Origin: Aureibaculum flavum
GTDB lineage: Bacteria > Bacteroidota > Bacteroidia > Flavobacteriales > Flavobacteriaceae
DNA length: 64,000 bases
Reading direction: 5' to 3'
NCBI RefSeq assembly: GCF_016406085.1
Contig: NZ_JAEHFJ010000001.1
Location: forward strand, 620,001 to 684,000
The notes under the pieces are model-generated. The model worked only from the letters and a program-made list of their open reading frames with translations, was not told where the DNA came from and did not search any database. Made by a program: the position numbers and the translations under genes. Shown here one piece after another: positions 1 to 8,584 of this stretch (its first letter is position 1; each line of letters starts with the position of its first letter).

Positions 1-1
1 C

Positions 2-577
2 ATCTTAATAAAAATTAATGCTTTTCGCTTTACAGGAATAAATAAACGCGAATTACTATGGCAAGCACATTTAAAAATAAGTAAAGTACCATTACAAGAA
101 GATCGTATTACTTTATTTAAAACAGAACGTATTTCTTATAAAACTCCAGAACTGAAAAGTACTGAGTTAGAGAATGCCTTTGACGAATTTGAATTGTTAG
201 GTTTCCCATTATGCAATCCTTTTAAATTATTGACAAAGCCTCAATATAATAATTCAAGGGCTAGACATTTACCACATTATAAAAATAAAACGATAGCGAT
301 TGAAGGCTATTTAGTAACTACAAAACGTACAGCAACATCAAACAGCAAGACGATGTATTTTGGTACGTTTTTAGATCGTGATGGCGATTTTATAGACACG
401 GTACATTTTCCGCCCGCAGCAGTAAAATATCCGTTTAGAGGAAAAGGTATTTATGCTATTATCGGCAAAGTATTAGAAGAGTTTGATTGTATAAATATAG
501 AAGTTAGCTCCATGCACAGATTAGCTATTATTGAAGACCCAAGGTATTCAGACAAACCGAAATCAATTACAACATGA
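2..577 (+). CDS. dnaE: DnaE-type DNA polymerase III alpha subunit (C-terminal 191 residues; 5' end outside window)
   Basis: The reading frame is open from the window edge and ends in the four-base overlap ATGA with the DinB gene. Residues near the edge (LIKINAFRFTG, then KRELLWQAH) are typical of the late region of bacterial replicative or error-prone DnaE polymerases. The last ~100 residues form an OB-fold-like module (KTIAIEGYLVTTKR ... GIYAIIGKVLEEF), the usual C-terminal nucleic-acid-binding domain. Direct overlap with a Y-family polymerase suggests a translesion DnaE rather than the main replicase; this is inferred from context because the catalytic PHP/palm part is not in the window. 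An internal ATG at 194 is not a real start, as homology continues upstream of it. Confidence 0.85.
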   Translation: MLIKINAFRFTGINKRELLWQAHLKISKVPLQEDRITLFKTERISYKTPELKSTELENAFDEFELLGFPLCNPFKLLTKPQYNNSRARHLPHYKNKTIAIEGYLVTTKRTATSNSKTMYFGTFLDRDGDFIDTVHFPPAAVKYPFRGKGIYAIIGKVLEEFDCINIEVSSMHRLAIIEDPRYSDKPKSITT

Positions 578-1794
578 CACAAAGAGACAGAGCTATTGTA
601 CATATGGATTTAGACACCTTTTTTGTGTCTTGCGAACGCTTATTAGACAATCGACTAAAAGGTAAACCCGTATTAATTGGCGGCACTTCTGACCGAGGTG
701 TTGTAGCATCATGCAGTTACGAAGCTAGAAAATTTGGCATCCATTCTGCCATGCCCATGCGTATGGCAAAACAGCTATGCCCAGAAGCAATTGTACTAAG
801 AGGCAACTCTGGTATTTACACTAAATTTTCGCAAAATGTAACCGAAGTCATTAAAGAAAGTGTGCCTTTATATGAAAAAAGTTCTATTGATGAGTTTTAT
901 ATTGACCTTACCGGAATGGACAAATTTTTTGGATGTCATCAATTAGCAAGTGAATTAAGACAACGCATTATGAAAGAAACAGGATTACCTATTTCTTTTG
1001 GACTGTCCATTAATAAAACCGTGTCAAAAATTGCTACGGGCGAAGCCAAACCCGATAATCAAATTCAGATTATAAAGGGAACCGAAAAACCTTTTTTAGC
1101 CCCATTATCTGTTCGGAAAATACCAATGGTAGGTGAAGTTACTTACAAATCGTTATGCGACTTAGGTATCAAACGTATTATAACCGTGCAAGAAATGCCC
1201 ATGCAATTGATGCATAAAGTATTGGGTAAGAACGGCTTGAGTATTTGGAAAAAAGCCAATGGTATTGATAACAGCCCTGTGATACAATACCACGAACGGA
1301 AATCAATTTCTACCGAACGTACTTTTAACAAAGACACTACTGATGTTGAAAAATTAAGAAGCATTATTATTGCTATGACTGAAAATTTAGCCTATCAACT
1401 AAGGCGGGGTCATAAATTAACGGCCTGTATTACTTTTAAAATACGCTATTCCGATTTTCAAACCTACACTCAACAAAAAAGAATTTCTTACAGTTCTTTA
1501 GACAGTTCTATTTTACCTGTGGTATTAGACTTATTTAAAAAATTGTACAACAGACGGTTGTTAGTACGATTAATTGGTGTTAAGTTTAGTCATTTGGTTG
1601 AAGGCGGACATCAAATCAACTTATTTGAAGATGATGAGAAATTAATAAATTTAAGTACCGCCATAGACAAAATGCGTGAACGTTATGGTGACCGTTCCGT
1701 GGTTAGTGCAAGTGGTATGGAGGCCAAAAGCATTAGTAGATGGAACCCTTTTACAGGAGAACCACCACCATTATTGGCTAACAGACGGAGATAA
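574..1794 (+). CDS. dinB: DNA polymerase IV (Y-family, DinB)
   Basis: A 406-residue Y-family translesion polymerase. Catalytic metal ligands are visible: D12 in HMDLDTFF, and D106/E107 in SSIDEF. The usual alanine after SIDE is phenylalanine. The little-finger region follows around residues 245-345, and QINLF at 347-351 is a beta-clamp-binding motif. The tail (NPFTGEPPPLLANR) is short and basic. The start overlaps the stop of the preceding dnaE by four bases, so the pair is translationally coupled and probably damage-inducible. No LexA-type operator can be judged because the operon promoter lies outside the window. Confidence 0.96.
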   Translation: MTQRDRAIVHMDLDTFFVSCERLLDNRLKGKPVLIGGTSDRGVVASCSYEARKFGIHSAMPMRMAKQLCPEAIVLRGNSGIYTKFSQNVTEVIKESVPLYEKSSIDEFYIDLTGMDKFFGCHQLASELRQRIMKETGLPISFGLSINKTVSKIATGEAKPDNQIQIIKGTEKPFLAPLSVRKIPMVGEVTYKSLCDLGIKRIITVQEMPMQLMHKVLGKNGLSIWKKANGIDNSPVIQYHERKSISTERTFNKDTTDVEKLRSIIIAMTENLAYQLRRGHKLTACITFKIRYSDFQTYTQQKRISYSSLDSSILPVVLDLFKKLYNRRLLVRLIGVKFSHLVEGGHQINLFEDDEKLINLSTAIDKMRERYGDRSVVSASGMEAKSISRWNPFTGEPPPLLANRRR

Positions 1795-1809
1795 AATAAT
1801 TTGATTAAT

Positions 1810-2415
1810 TTAAAACACCTTCTTTAAAATTAGTTTCGCTAATGTTTTTCCTGTCTTAGCGTATCCTTCACCTAAGCGACTTTCATTACTATAGTTGTTA
1901 CCCCATTGGTCGCCTGGAGCATCTTTACTACTAACTTCAACTAATACATTATCCCTATTTGAAGTTTCTACAAATTTAAGATTAGTAGTTACTTTTGCCT
2001 TTTGCTTCATAATACCAGCATCCCATCCTGGATATAACCATACCGTTTCAACAATAAGTGTATATTTGGCATCTGAGAGTCCTTCTTCAAAATCAACCCC
2101 TTCTTTGTCCAGATATTTGTTTATCAATTCCAAAAACTTCGGATTCCAAATAAACTCATTACTGGAGTTCCATTTTTTCTCCCAGACTTTACCCTTGCCT
2201 TTAGATTTACCTTCTAAATCTGCAGAACGTTTTGCTACATATTCGTCATTAGTCATCTTTTCTTTCATCAGAGTCATATTATCATAAACAAACTCCACAT
2301 TAATTTCTTTTTGACCCTTTATAAAATCAAAATTGCCCGCTTCTATTTTTATTTTTTGTGAGTGAATTACCGATGCCGTCAATAAAAAGGCTAATACAAT
2401 TGCTATTTTTTTCAT
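1810..2415 (-). CDS. Secreted protein of unknown function
   Basis: About 201 residues starting at the ATG at 2415, which gives a clean signal peptide (MKKIAIVLAFLLTASVIHS, cleavage before Q). An in-frame ATG eight codons upstream would bury it. The mature part is mixed alpha/beta with a lysine-rich stretch (KGKGKVWEKKW) and a conserved-looking segment around LIVETVWLYPGWDAGI. It resembles small exported Bacteroidota proteins that I cannot assign to a named family. It lies 26 bases downstream of the T9SS amidase gene on the same strand, so the two are probably co-transcribed. It converges with dinB, 15 bases apart. Confidence 0.75.
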   Translation of the reverse strand: MKKIAIVLAFLLTASVIHSQKIKIEAGNFDFIKGQKEINVEFVYDNMTLMKEKMTNDEYVAKRSADLEGKSKGKGKVWEKKWNSSNEFIWNPKFLELINKYLDKEGVDFEEGLSDAKYTLIVETVWLYPGWDAGIMKQKAKVTTNLKFVETSNRDNVLVEVSSKDAPGDQWGNNYSNESRLGEGYAKTGKTLAKLILKKVF

Positions 2416-2441
2416 GTTAGAAATTTTAAATATCCTCAAAT

Positions 2442-3740
2442 TTAACTCTTTATCAGTTTAAAACGGGCTGTTTTATTATCAATATTAAGCTGCAACCAAT
2501 AAACCCCTGAAGATAAAAAGGATAAATCAATTTCTGCTTTTTCTTTCTTAGTGGCATTATCATCTTCAAAAACCATTCTACCTGTTACGTCAAAACATTT
2601 TATTACTAACACCTCATTATCCAAAAAAGAAGTCTCAATTGCAATTTTATCTAAAAAGGGATTAGGATAGACCTTCACTTTGTTAAATAGCTCATCATCT
2701 ATACCTAACGCAACACAACCACTAAGAATACCATCAACTTCCGTTCTAATAGTTGGTAACATATCATAAACCTTTTGCCCAGGACATTCTGTACTACCAC
2801 CATCTCTATGACCAGAGATTGTTTGTATATACGATCCTGACGAAGCATGATACTTTGTTGCGATAGGATCTATACCTTTTACACAGGCTTTCCATGCCAA
2901 TAAACTTTTAAGACTATTAATCATTGCGGTTTCTGGGGTAACCGTAGTGTAGGTTCCCATCAATGACATCCCTGAAGTTCCACTGTTATGCCCTGAAAAA
3001 TGAGCTCCTGTCGTATCATCTTCTCTCCCTTCATAAACATTCCCTTCTTTATCCAGCAAAAAATTATACCCCACATCTGACCAACCGTTAGTATTTACAT
3101 GGTAATTCCAGATAGAACGCACCACTGCAGCCCAATCTGAAGAGGTATTTGCCCCTGCCGTATGATGTACTATTAAAAACTTAACATCTGTAGAACTTGG
3201 ATTAGAATTTGGTGGACAATCATTATTGGGACACCAAGTACTTCTTGTTATTACAGTAGGAGCTGCACAATTACAAGAAGCTAATGTTTTCGTTTTAGCA
3301 GTATCTAAATAACCGCTTTTCTTTTGTGCTTTGGTTTCTAAAAACGATGTTTCATAAGGGTAATAAAAGTTGAATTTAATATCACTAAGCGTTGCTAACT
3401 CCTTAAAAACTATTTTTACTTGCGTTTGCTTACTCTTAACATCTAGATAGGCCATGGCATGATAATTATTGACTTCAAAATTATTTTCATCAATTGGAAA
3501 CAACTGCCATTCATCATTAATATCTTTATAATAAACCGCTTCAATGGCTTTAGAAATACTATTGCCAGTAACACGAATAGAAAAAGCAACAAACGGATTA
3601 TTTGCAACCTGTTCCATCTCTAAAAGATCTGACACATAAGTTTGTTGAAACTGTTTTTCAACCTTTAGCAATGTAGTTCTAGATTCTTGAGCAACTAATA
3701 CAGAACTAATCAAGCAAAATAAGAGTACTATTTTTTTCAT
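2442..3740 (-). CDS. Secreted N-acetylmuramoyl-L-alanine amidase (Amidase_2/PGRP fold) with T9SS sorting domain
   Basis: A 432-residue exported peptidoglycan hydrolase. Residues 1-17 are a signal peptide (MKKIVLLFCLISSVLVA). Around residues 185-340 lies an Amidase_2/peptidoglycan-recognition domain with zinc-ligand motifs VHHTAG and GHRDGGSTECPG, and the conserved WNYHV and GYNFLLDKEGNVYEGR segments. The last ~80 residues are a type A C-terminal sorting domain (VYPNPF ... DVTGRMVF ... SSGVYWLQL), which directs export by T9SS and marks the host as Bacteroidota. Family members cleave the bond between muramic acid and the stem peptide. The substrate in vivo (own wall or prey wall) is not evident. 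Confidence 0.93.
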   Translation of the reverse strand: MKKIVLLFCLISSVLVAQESRTTLLKVEKQFQQTYVSDLLEMEQVANNPFVAFSIRVTGNSISKAIEAVYYKDINDEWQLFPIDENNFEVNNYHAMAYLDVKSKQTQVKIVFKELATLSDIKFNFYYPYETSFLETKAQKKSGYLDTAKTKTLASCNCAAPTVITRSTWCPNNDCPPNSNPSSTDVKFLIVHHTAGANTSSDWAAVVRSIWNYHVNTNGWSDVGYNFLLDKEGNVYEGREDDTTGAHFSGHNSGTSGMSLMGTYTTVTPETAMINSLKSLLAWKACVKGIDPIATKYHASSGSYIQTISGHRDGGSTECPGQKVYDMLPTIRTEVDGILSGCVALGIDDELFNKVKVYPNPFLDKIAIETSFLDNEVLVIKCFDVTGRMVFEDDNATKKEKAEIDLSFLSSGVYWLQLNIDNKTARFKLIKS

Positions 3741-3791
3741 AAAACGAAGATATAAAATATATCTAGAAAGCCTAATTAGTTTATAAATTCT

Positions 3792-3799
3792 TATTTTTG
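3792..3799 (+). promoter_or_regulatory. Candidate -7 promoter element for kynU
   Basis: TATTTTTG matches the Bacteroidota -7 consensus TAnnTTTG. It lies 22 bases before the TTG start of kynU, which leaves a short leader of roughly 15 bases. No convincing -33 TTG is seen at the expected distance. Confidence 0.5.
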
Positions 3800-3821
3800 T
3801 TTAAATCATAAAACTACAACC

Positions 3822-5093
3822 TTGTCAGATTATCAATTAGGATTAGAATATGCTAAAACGCAAGATCAGTCAGATGATTTATCTGCGTATCGAAATCAAT
3901 TTCATATTCCAAAAGACACAAACGGAAACGACCTCATTTATTTTACAGGAAACTCTTTAGGATTACAACCAAAATCAACAATGTCTTATGTTGAAGAAGA
4001 GCTTAAAGCATGGGCTGAACTAGGTGTTGAAGGCCATACTGAAGGTAAGCATCCATGGTTACATTACCATGAATTTTTAACCGAAAATATGGCGAATATT
4101 GTAGGTGCAAAACCTATAGAAGTTATCGTAATGAATACGTTAACAGCAAATCTGCATTTTATGATGGTTTCGTTTTATAAACCCACAAAAACCAAATATA
4201 AAATAGTAATTGAAGCAGATGCTTTCCCTTCGGATAAGTTTGCCGTAGAATCGCAACTGCGACATCACGGATTTGATGAAAAAGACGGTATAATTTTATG
4301 GAAGCCACGCAAAGGAAATGAATTGGCTAGATATGAAGATTTAGAAGCTATTTTCGACCTGTACGGTGATGAAATAGCTTTGACATTAATTGGAGGTGTT
4401 AATTATTATACTGGACAGTATTTTGATTTAAAAAGAATTACATCCTTAGCTCATTTTCACGATTCCATGGTTGGTTTTGACTGTGCCCATGGTGCTGGTA
4501 ATGTCAAATTAAACCTACATGATTCTGGTGCTGATTTTGCAGTTTGGTGTACTTACAAATATTTAAACTCAGGCCCAGGAAGTCTCGCTGGTTGTTTTGT
4601 ACACGAACGTCATGCCAACGATAGAGAGTTAAACCGTTTTACAGGCTGGTGGAGTCACAATAAAAAAACACGTTTTAATATGCGTGATGAATTTGATCAA
4701 TTACCTGGAGCTGAAGGTTGGCAATTAAGCAATCCCCCCATTTTATCTATGGCTGCTATTAGAGCCTCTTTAGATATGTTTGCTGAAGTAGGGATGGATA
4801 AATTGGTTGAAAAATCGAAAAAACTAACAGGCTATTTTGAATTTTTAATTGAACAATTAAACAATCCAAATATAAAAATTATAACACCAAAAGATCCCTC
4901 TGAACGCGGGTGCCAACTATCCATTCAGGTATTAAATGCAGATAAAAAATTACATCACAAACTCACTGAAAGTGGTGTAGTTAGTGATTGGAGAGAGCCA
5001 GATGTTATACGCTGTGCCCCCGTTCCGTTATACAATTCATATCTAGATGTATATACTATGGTTGAAAAATTGAAAGAGATACTAAATGACTAA
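3822..5093 (+). CDS. kynU: Kynureninase
   Basis: A 423-residue fold-type I PLP enzyme that cleaves kynurenine or 3-hydroxykynurenine to (3-hydroxy)anthranilate and alanine. K246 in TYKYLN is the Schiff-base lysine; D220 and H223 in FDCAHGAG contact PLP. FTGNSLGLQP near residue 41 and the tail region GVVSDWREPDVIRCAP are family signatures. The start is TTG: no ATG lies upstream in frame, the next ATG is at codon 54 and would remove conserved sequence, and a promoter element sits just upstream. The gene overlaps kmo by 8 bases and is first in the kynurenine run. It is divergent from the amidase gene with 81 bases between. Confidence 0.97.
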   Translation: MSDYQLGLEYAKTQDQSDDLSAYRNQFHIPKDTNGNDLIYFTGNSLGLQPKSTMSYVEEELKAWAELGVEGHTEGKHPWLHYHEFLTENMANIVGAKPIEVIVMNTLTANLHFMMVSFYKPTKTKYKIVIEADAFPSDKFAVESQLRHHGFDEKDGIILWKPRKGNELARYEDLEAIFDLYGDEIALTLIGGVNYYTGQYFDLKRITSLAHFHDSMVGFDCAHGAGNVKLNLHDSGADFAVWCTYKYLNSGPGSLAGCFVHERHANDRELNRFTGWWSHNKKTRFNMRDEFDQLPGAEGWQLSNPPILSMAAIRASLDMFAEVGMDKLVEKSKKLTGYFEFLIEQLNNPNIKIITPKDPSERGCQLSIQVLNADKKLHHKLTESGVVSDWREPDVIRCAPVPLYNSYLDVYTMVEKLKEILND

Positions 5094-6495
5094 AAAAGAA
5101 AACATACTCATAGTAGGTGCCGGACTTTGTGGCTCACTCTTAGCCTTACGTTTAGGACAACGCGGTTATAACATTACTGTTTATGAAAAACGACCTGATT
5201 TACGTAAGGTAGATATCAGTGCTGGACGCTCAATCAATCTTGCCTTTTCAGATAGAGGTATAAAAGCAATGAAATTGGTGGGTTTAGAAGAAAAAGTTAA
5301 ACCGCTATGCATCCCTATGAATGGCAGAATGTTGCACGATGTAGAAGGAAATACTGTTTTAGCACCTTATAGCGGTAGAGAACATGAATATATTAATTCC
5401 ATTTCTCGGGGTGATTTAAATGCCTTATTACTCGATGAAGCTGAAGCATTACCTAACGTAACCATCTATTTTAATCATAAATCTACTGAGGTTGATTTCG
5501 AAAATTGCATAGCTCATTTTTATCAATATGAAACAAAATCTGAAGTTTCAAAAAAAGCAGATGTTATTTTTGGAACGGACGGTGCAGGTTCTTCTTTACG
5601 AAAAAGTTACTATCTGGGTAAAAAATTCTTATTCAGTTTTAGTCAAGATTATTTGACGCATGGTTACAAAGAATTAAGTATTCTACCTGCCCAAAATGGG
5701 GGCTACAAAGCCTTTAAAAATGCCTTACATATTTGGGGAAGAGGCGATTTTATGCTGATTGCATTACCCAATTTAGATGGTAGTTTTACAGTAACCTTAT
5801 TTTTAAGTTACGCGGAAGGCGAATACAATTTTAACAACTTAACAACGAATGAGAAAGTACTAAAATTCTTTACAACATACTTTAAAGACGCCTTAGAATT
5901 GATGCCAAATCTCATTGATGATTTCTTTGAAAATCCAACATCCCCTTTAGGCACCGTAAAATGTTCTCCTTGGCATTATAAAGGAAAAACCTTATTACTG
6001 GGAGATTCTGCTCATGCAATTGTTCCCTTTTACGGTCAAGGAATGAATGCCTCTTTTGAAGATGTGGTTGAATTTGATAAATACCTTGATGATTCTAAGG
6101 ATTGGGAAACCATTTTTAAGTCCTTTGAAAAATCACGAAAAATAGATACCGATGCTATTGCCGATTTAGCCATAGACAATTTTCATGAAATGAAAGGTCA
6201 CGTAAACAATGCTATCTTTAGAGAAAAGCGTAATTTAGAAATGGCGTTAGAAAAACACTTTCCAACTGAATATTCTTCAAAATATTCATTAGTTACTTTT
6301 AATGAAGACATTGGGTACTATAAAGCGATGACTCAAGGTAGAGCACAAGATAAGGCCATGTTAAATATGATTGCAGATCATGATATTTCTATTTCCGACC
6401 ATACTACTAAAGAAGAATTAGCAATAATTTTAAAGAAAGTGAAAATTGAAACTGAAGAGATTCTAGAAGAAGATAGAGTTGCTCGAAACATGTAA
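5086..6495 (+). CDS. kmo: Kynurenine 3-monooxygenase
   Basis: A 469-residue FAD-dependent aromatic hydroxylase that converts kynurenine to 3-hydroxykynurenine with NADPH and O2. The Rossmann FAD motif GAGLCG is at residues 11-16. The second FAD motif GDSAHAIVPFYGQGMNASFED follows around residue 305, and RSINLAFSDRG near residue 45 is a KMO signature. The C-terminal ~100 residues are helical, the part that anchors the enzyme to membranes in eukaryotes. Pathway order requires Kmo before KynU; the eight-base overlap supports translational coupling. It is followed by the first of two ~140-bp palindromic repeats. Confidence 0.97.
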   Translation: MTKKENILIVGAGLCGSLLALRLGQRGYNITVYEKRPDLRKVDISAGRSINLAFSDRGIKAMKLVGLEEKVKPLCIPMNGRMLHDVEGNTVLAPYSGREHEYINSISRGDLNALLLDEAEALPNVTIYFNHKSTEVDFENCIAHFYQYETKSEVSKKADVIFGTDGAGSSLRKSYYLGKKFLFSFSQDYLTHGYKELSILPAQNGGYKAFKNALHIWGRGDFMLIALPNLDGSFTVTLFLSYAEGEYNFNNLTTNEKVLKFFTTYFKDALELMPNLIDDFFENPTSPLGTVKCSPWHYKGKTLLLGDSAHAIVPFYGQGMNASFEDVVEFDKYLDDSKDWETIFKSFEKSRKIDTDAIADLAIDNFHEMKGHVNNAIFREKRNLEMALEKHFPTEYSSKYSLVTFNEDIGYYKAMTQGRAQDKAMLNMIADHDISISDHTTKEELAIILKKVKIETEEILEEDRVARNM

Positions 6496-6496
6496 A

Positions 6497-6638
6497 GTCC
6501 CACCCCCACCCTCCCGAAGGGAGGGAGATTTAAATGCAAAATTTGCCTATATTTATGTTTAAAATATTAATTCAACAATAAAAACATTCTTAACCACCCA
6601 GTTAAGAGTTCCTTCCCTTCGGGAAGGCTAGGATGGGA
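6497..6638. repeat. Palindromic intergenic element A (~140 bp, MITE/REP-pair-like)
   Basis: The ends are inverted relatives of each other. The left end begins TCCCACCCCCACCCTCCC and folds as CCCTCCC-GAA-GGGAGGG; the right end folds as CCTTCCC-TTC-GGGAAGG (6611-6617 with 6621-6627), then CTAGGATGGGA. A second hairpin, TCTTAAC/GTTAAGA with loop CACCCA (6588-6607), directly precedes the right one. The reverse complement of the right end matches the left end of element B (9373 onward) over 27 bases with one mismatch, and the A/T-rich middles are also alignable. It separates kmo from the deaminase gene and supplies that gene's leader. No coding capacity. Confidence 0.75.
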
Positions 6639-6644
6639 TTTTAT

Positions 6645-7049
6645 ATGAACAACAAAGTTACCCCAAGAGGAGCCTACCCACATACCAAGCGTGTAGGTGA
6701 TTTTATATTTGTATCTGGTACCAGTTCAAGAAGACCAGACAATACCATTGCTGGCGTTGATATTATTGACGAAATGGGAACTAAACACCTCAACATTGAA
6801 GTCCAAACTCATGAAGTACTAAAAAATATTGAACGAAATTTAGCCAATGAAGGTGCTACGCTAAAAGATGTGGTTGATGTCACTTCTTTTTTGGTAAACA
6901 TGAATGACTTTGCAGGTTATAATAAAACGTATGCCGAATTCTTTGACAAAGAAACAGGACCAACACGAACAACCGTTGCAGTGCATCAATTACCACATCC
7001 CGATTTGGTAGTCGAGATAAAGGTAATGGCTTATAAAAAATCTAAATAA
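6645..7049 (+). CDS. 2-aminomuconate deaminase (RidA/YjgF family)
   Basis: A 134-residue RidA-fold trimeric deaminase. Position in the cluster, between kmo and aminomuconate-semialdehyde dehydrogenase, points to hydrolytic deamination of 2-aminomuconate to 4-oxalocrotonate. Family features: [19 protein letters not shown] at the N-terminus, VEVQ-like [14 protein letters not shown], and [21 protein letters not shown] at the C-terminus. I chose the ATG at 6645 because an in-frame ATG at 6633 lies inside the end of palindromic element A and adds only MGFY. If used, translation would begin within the repeat. Housekeeping RidA is the alternative, but this subfamily and neighbourhood favour the catabolic role. 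Confidence 0.88.
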   Translation: MNNKVTPRGAYPHTKRVGDFIFVSGTSSRRPDNTIAGVDIIDEMGTKHLNIEVQTHEVLKNIERNLANEGATLKDVVDVTSFLVNMNDFAGYNKTYAEFFDKETGPTRTTVAVHQLPHPDLVVEIKVMAYKKSK

Positions 7050-7050
7050 A

Positions 7051-8490
7051 TTGAATATCCTAAACTATATCAACGGCAAGTTTTTGCCTCCCGTCGCTGA
7101 CGGGTGGATCGACAATTATTGTCCCGCCAATGGTGAAGTTTACTGTCAAACCCCAAATTCAACTCAAGCAGATGTAGACAAGGCTGTTGAAGCTGCGAAA
7201 ACAGCTTTTACTTCTTGGTCACAAACTACACTGGACGCACGTAGTAGAATTCTCATTAAAATTTCAGAATTAATAGAAGCCAATTTAGATCGATTTGCAG
7301 AGGCAGAAAGTAAGGATAATGGCAAACCCATCTCATTGGCAAAAACAGTTGATATACCCAGGGCAGCGAGTAATTTTCGTTTTTTTGGAAATGCGATTAC
7401 CCAGTTTGCAAGTGAGAGTCACGAGAGTATTGGACAAAACGCCATCAATTATACCCTACGCCAACCTATTGGTGTGGTAGGTTGTATTTCTCCTTGGAAT
7501 CTTCCACTCTATTTATTTACTTGGAAGATTGCTCCAGCCCTAGCTGCGGGAAATTGTGTTATTGCTAAACCAAGCGAGGTGACACCAATGACCGCTTATT
7601 TACTTGGAGAGCTACTTAATGAGGCTGGCCTCCCAAAAGGCGTGTTAAACATAGTACATGGAACGGGACCCTCAACAGGAAAAGCAATTGTTGAACATCC
7701 TGAAATTAAAGCCATTTCATTTACAGGAGGTACTAAAACAGGAGCTGAAATTGCAAAAATAGCTGCTCCACTATTTAAAAAATTATCGTTAGAATTAGGA
7801 GGGAAAAACCCTAATATCATCTTTGCCGATTGTGATTACAACACAATGCTAGAAACAACTGTAAGATCTTCTTTTGCCAATCAAGGACAAATATGTTTAT
7901 GTGGAAGTCGTATTTTTGTAGAAGCATCTATTTATGAAAAATTCAAGACGGACTTTGTATATAAAGTGAAAGCATTGAAAGTGGGGCATCCTTCCAATTC
8001 CGATACGGATATTGGTGCATTGGTTTCCAAAGAGCATCTTGAAAAAGTCTTAGATTATATCAACATTTCAAAATCAGAAAACGGAATTGTTTTATGTGGC
8101 GGAGAAAAGGTAACCGTCACCGATTATGAAAATGGATATTATTTGGAACCCACAGTTATTGAAATTACAACAAATAATTGTCGAATCAATCAAGAAGAAG
8201 TATTTGGCCCTGTGGTTACTATTATGCCATTTAACAACGAGGAAGAAGTATTACAAATGGCCAATGATGTTAAATATGGTTTATCTGCTACCTTATGGAC
8301 CAATGATTTATCCAGAACCATGCGAATGACCAAACAATTAGAAACCGGAATCGTTTGGGTAAATACGTGGATGTTACGCGATTTACGAACCCCTTTTGGT
8401 GGTATAAAAGCCTCGGGAATTGGACGAGAGGGTGGATTTGAAGCCTTACGCTTTTTTACGGAAGCAAAGAATGTGTGTATAAAATATTGA
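7051..8490 (+). CDS. 2-aminomuconate-6-semialdehyde dehydrogenase (ALDH superfamily)
   Basis: A 479-residue NAD-dependent aldehyde dehydrogenase oxidising 2-aminomuconate semialdehyde to 2-aminomuconate. Active-site residues are visible: N150 in ISPWN, E248 in LELGGK, C282 in NQGQICLCGSR. The spacing matches characterised AMSDH (N169/E268/C302) shifted by about 20. The start is TTG, one base after the deaminase stop; there is no upstream ATG and homology begins at once (NILNYINGKF). Codons 12-20 lie in an oddly GC-rich palindrome (CCCGTC gct GACGGG at 7089-7103), noted separately. Generic ALDH is the fallback, but cluster and length fit AMSDH. Confidence 0.93.
   Translation: MNILNYINGKFLPPVADGWIDNYCPANGEVYCQTPNSTQADVDKAVEAAKTAFTSWSQTTLDARSRILIKISELIEANLDRFAEAESKDNGKPISLAKTVDIPRAASNFRFFGNAITQFASESHESIGQNAINYTLRQPIGVVGCISPWNLPLYLFTWKIAPALAAGNCVIAKPSEVTPMTAYLLGELLNEAGLPKGVLNIVHGTGPSTGKAIVEHPEIKAISFTGGTKTGAEIAKIAAPLFKKLSLELGGKNPNIIFADCDYNTMLETTVRSSFANQGQICLCGSRIFVEASIYEKFKTDFVYKVKALKVGHPSNSDTDIGALVSKEHLEKVLDYINISKSENGIVLCGGEKVTVTDYENGYYLEPTVIEITTNNCRINQEEVFGPVVTIMPFNNEEEVLQMANDVKYGLSATLWTNDLSRTMRMTKQLETGIVWVNTWMLRDLRTPFGGIKASGIGREGGFEALRFFTEAKNVCIKY
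7083..7112. repeat. GC-rich palindrome inside the AMSDH coding region
   Basis: CCCGTC-gct-GACGGG (7089-7103) is a perfect 6-bp inverted repeat with a 3-base loop flanked by CCT and TGG. It codes for PPVADGW with codons (CCC, GTC, GAC, GGG, ATC) that are unusual among AT-rich neighbours. It resembles the compact hairpins of the intergenic repeats in this cluster, but I cannot show common origin. Confidence 0.4.
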
Positions 8491-8550
8491 AAAAAGAACA
8501 AAGACAGAAAGAATTAAGAGCAAAGACTAAAAAAAATAACTAACGAAAAC

Positions 8551-8584
8551 AAAGCTCCTTCCTTTTTGGAAGGTCGAGATGAGA
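8551..8584. repeat. Half palindromic element D ahead of the SDR gene
   Basis: CTCCTTCC-TTTTT-GGAAGGTCGAG folds as a compact hairpin. The reverse complement (CTCATCTCGACCTTCC) aligns with the terminal motif of elements A and B (CCCATCCTAGCCTTCC). Only this single end is present. The hairpin ends about ten bases from the ATG codons of the SDR gene. Confidence 0.55.

Noticed and set aside
1895-2287. A 130-codon plus-strand frame opposite the secreted protein gene
   Set aside because: Covers coding sequence with a signal peptide on the other strand; composition fits a shadow.
6497-6638. Riboswitch for a tryptophan metabolite
   Set aside because: The two-hairpin leader is part of a repeated inverted element found at unrelated gene borders, and no known riboswitch motif is recognisable.
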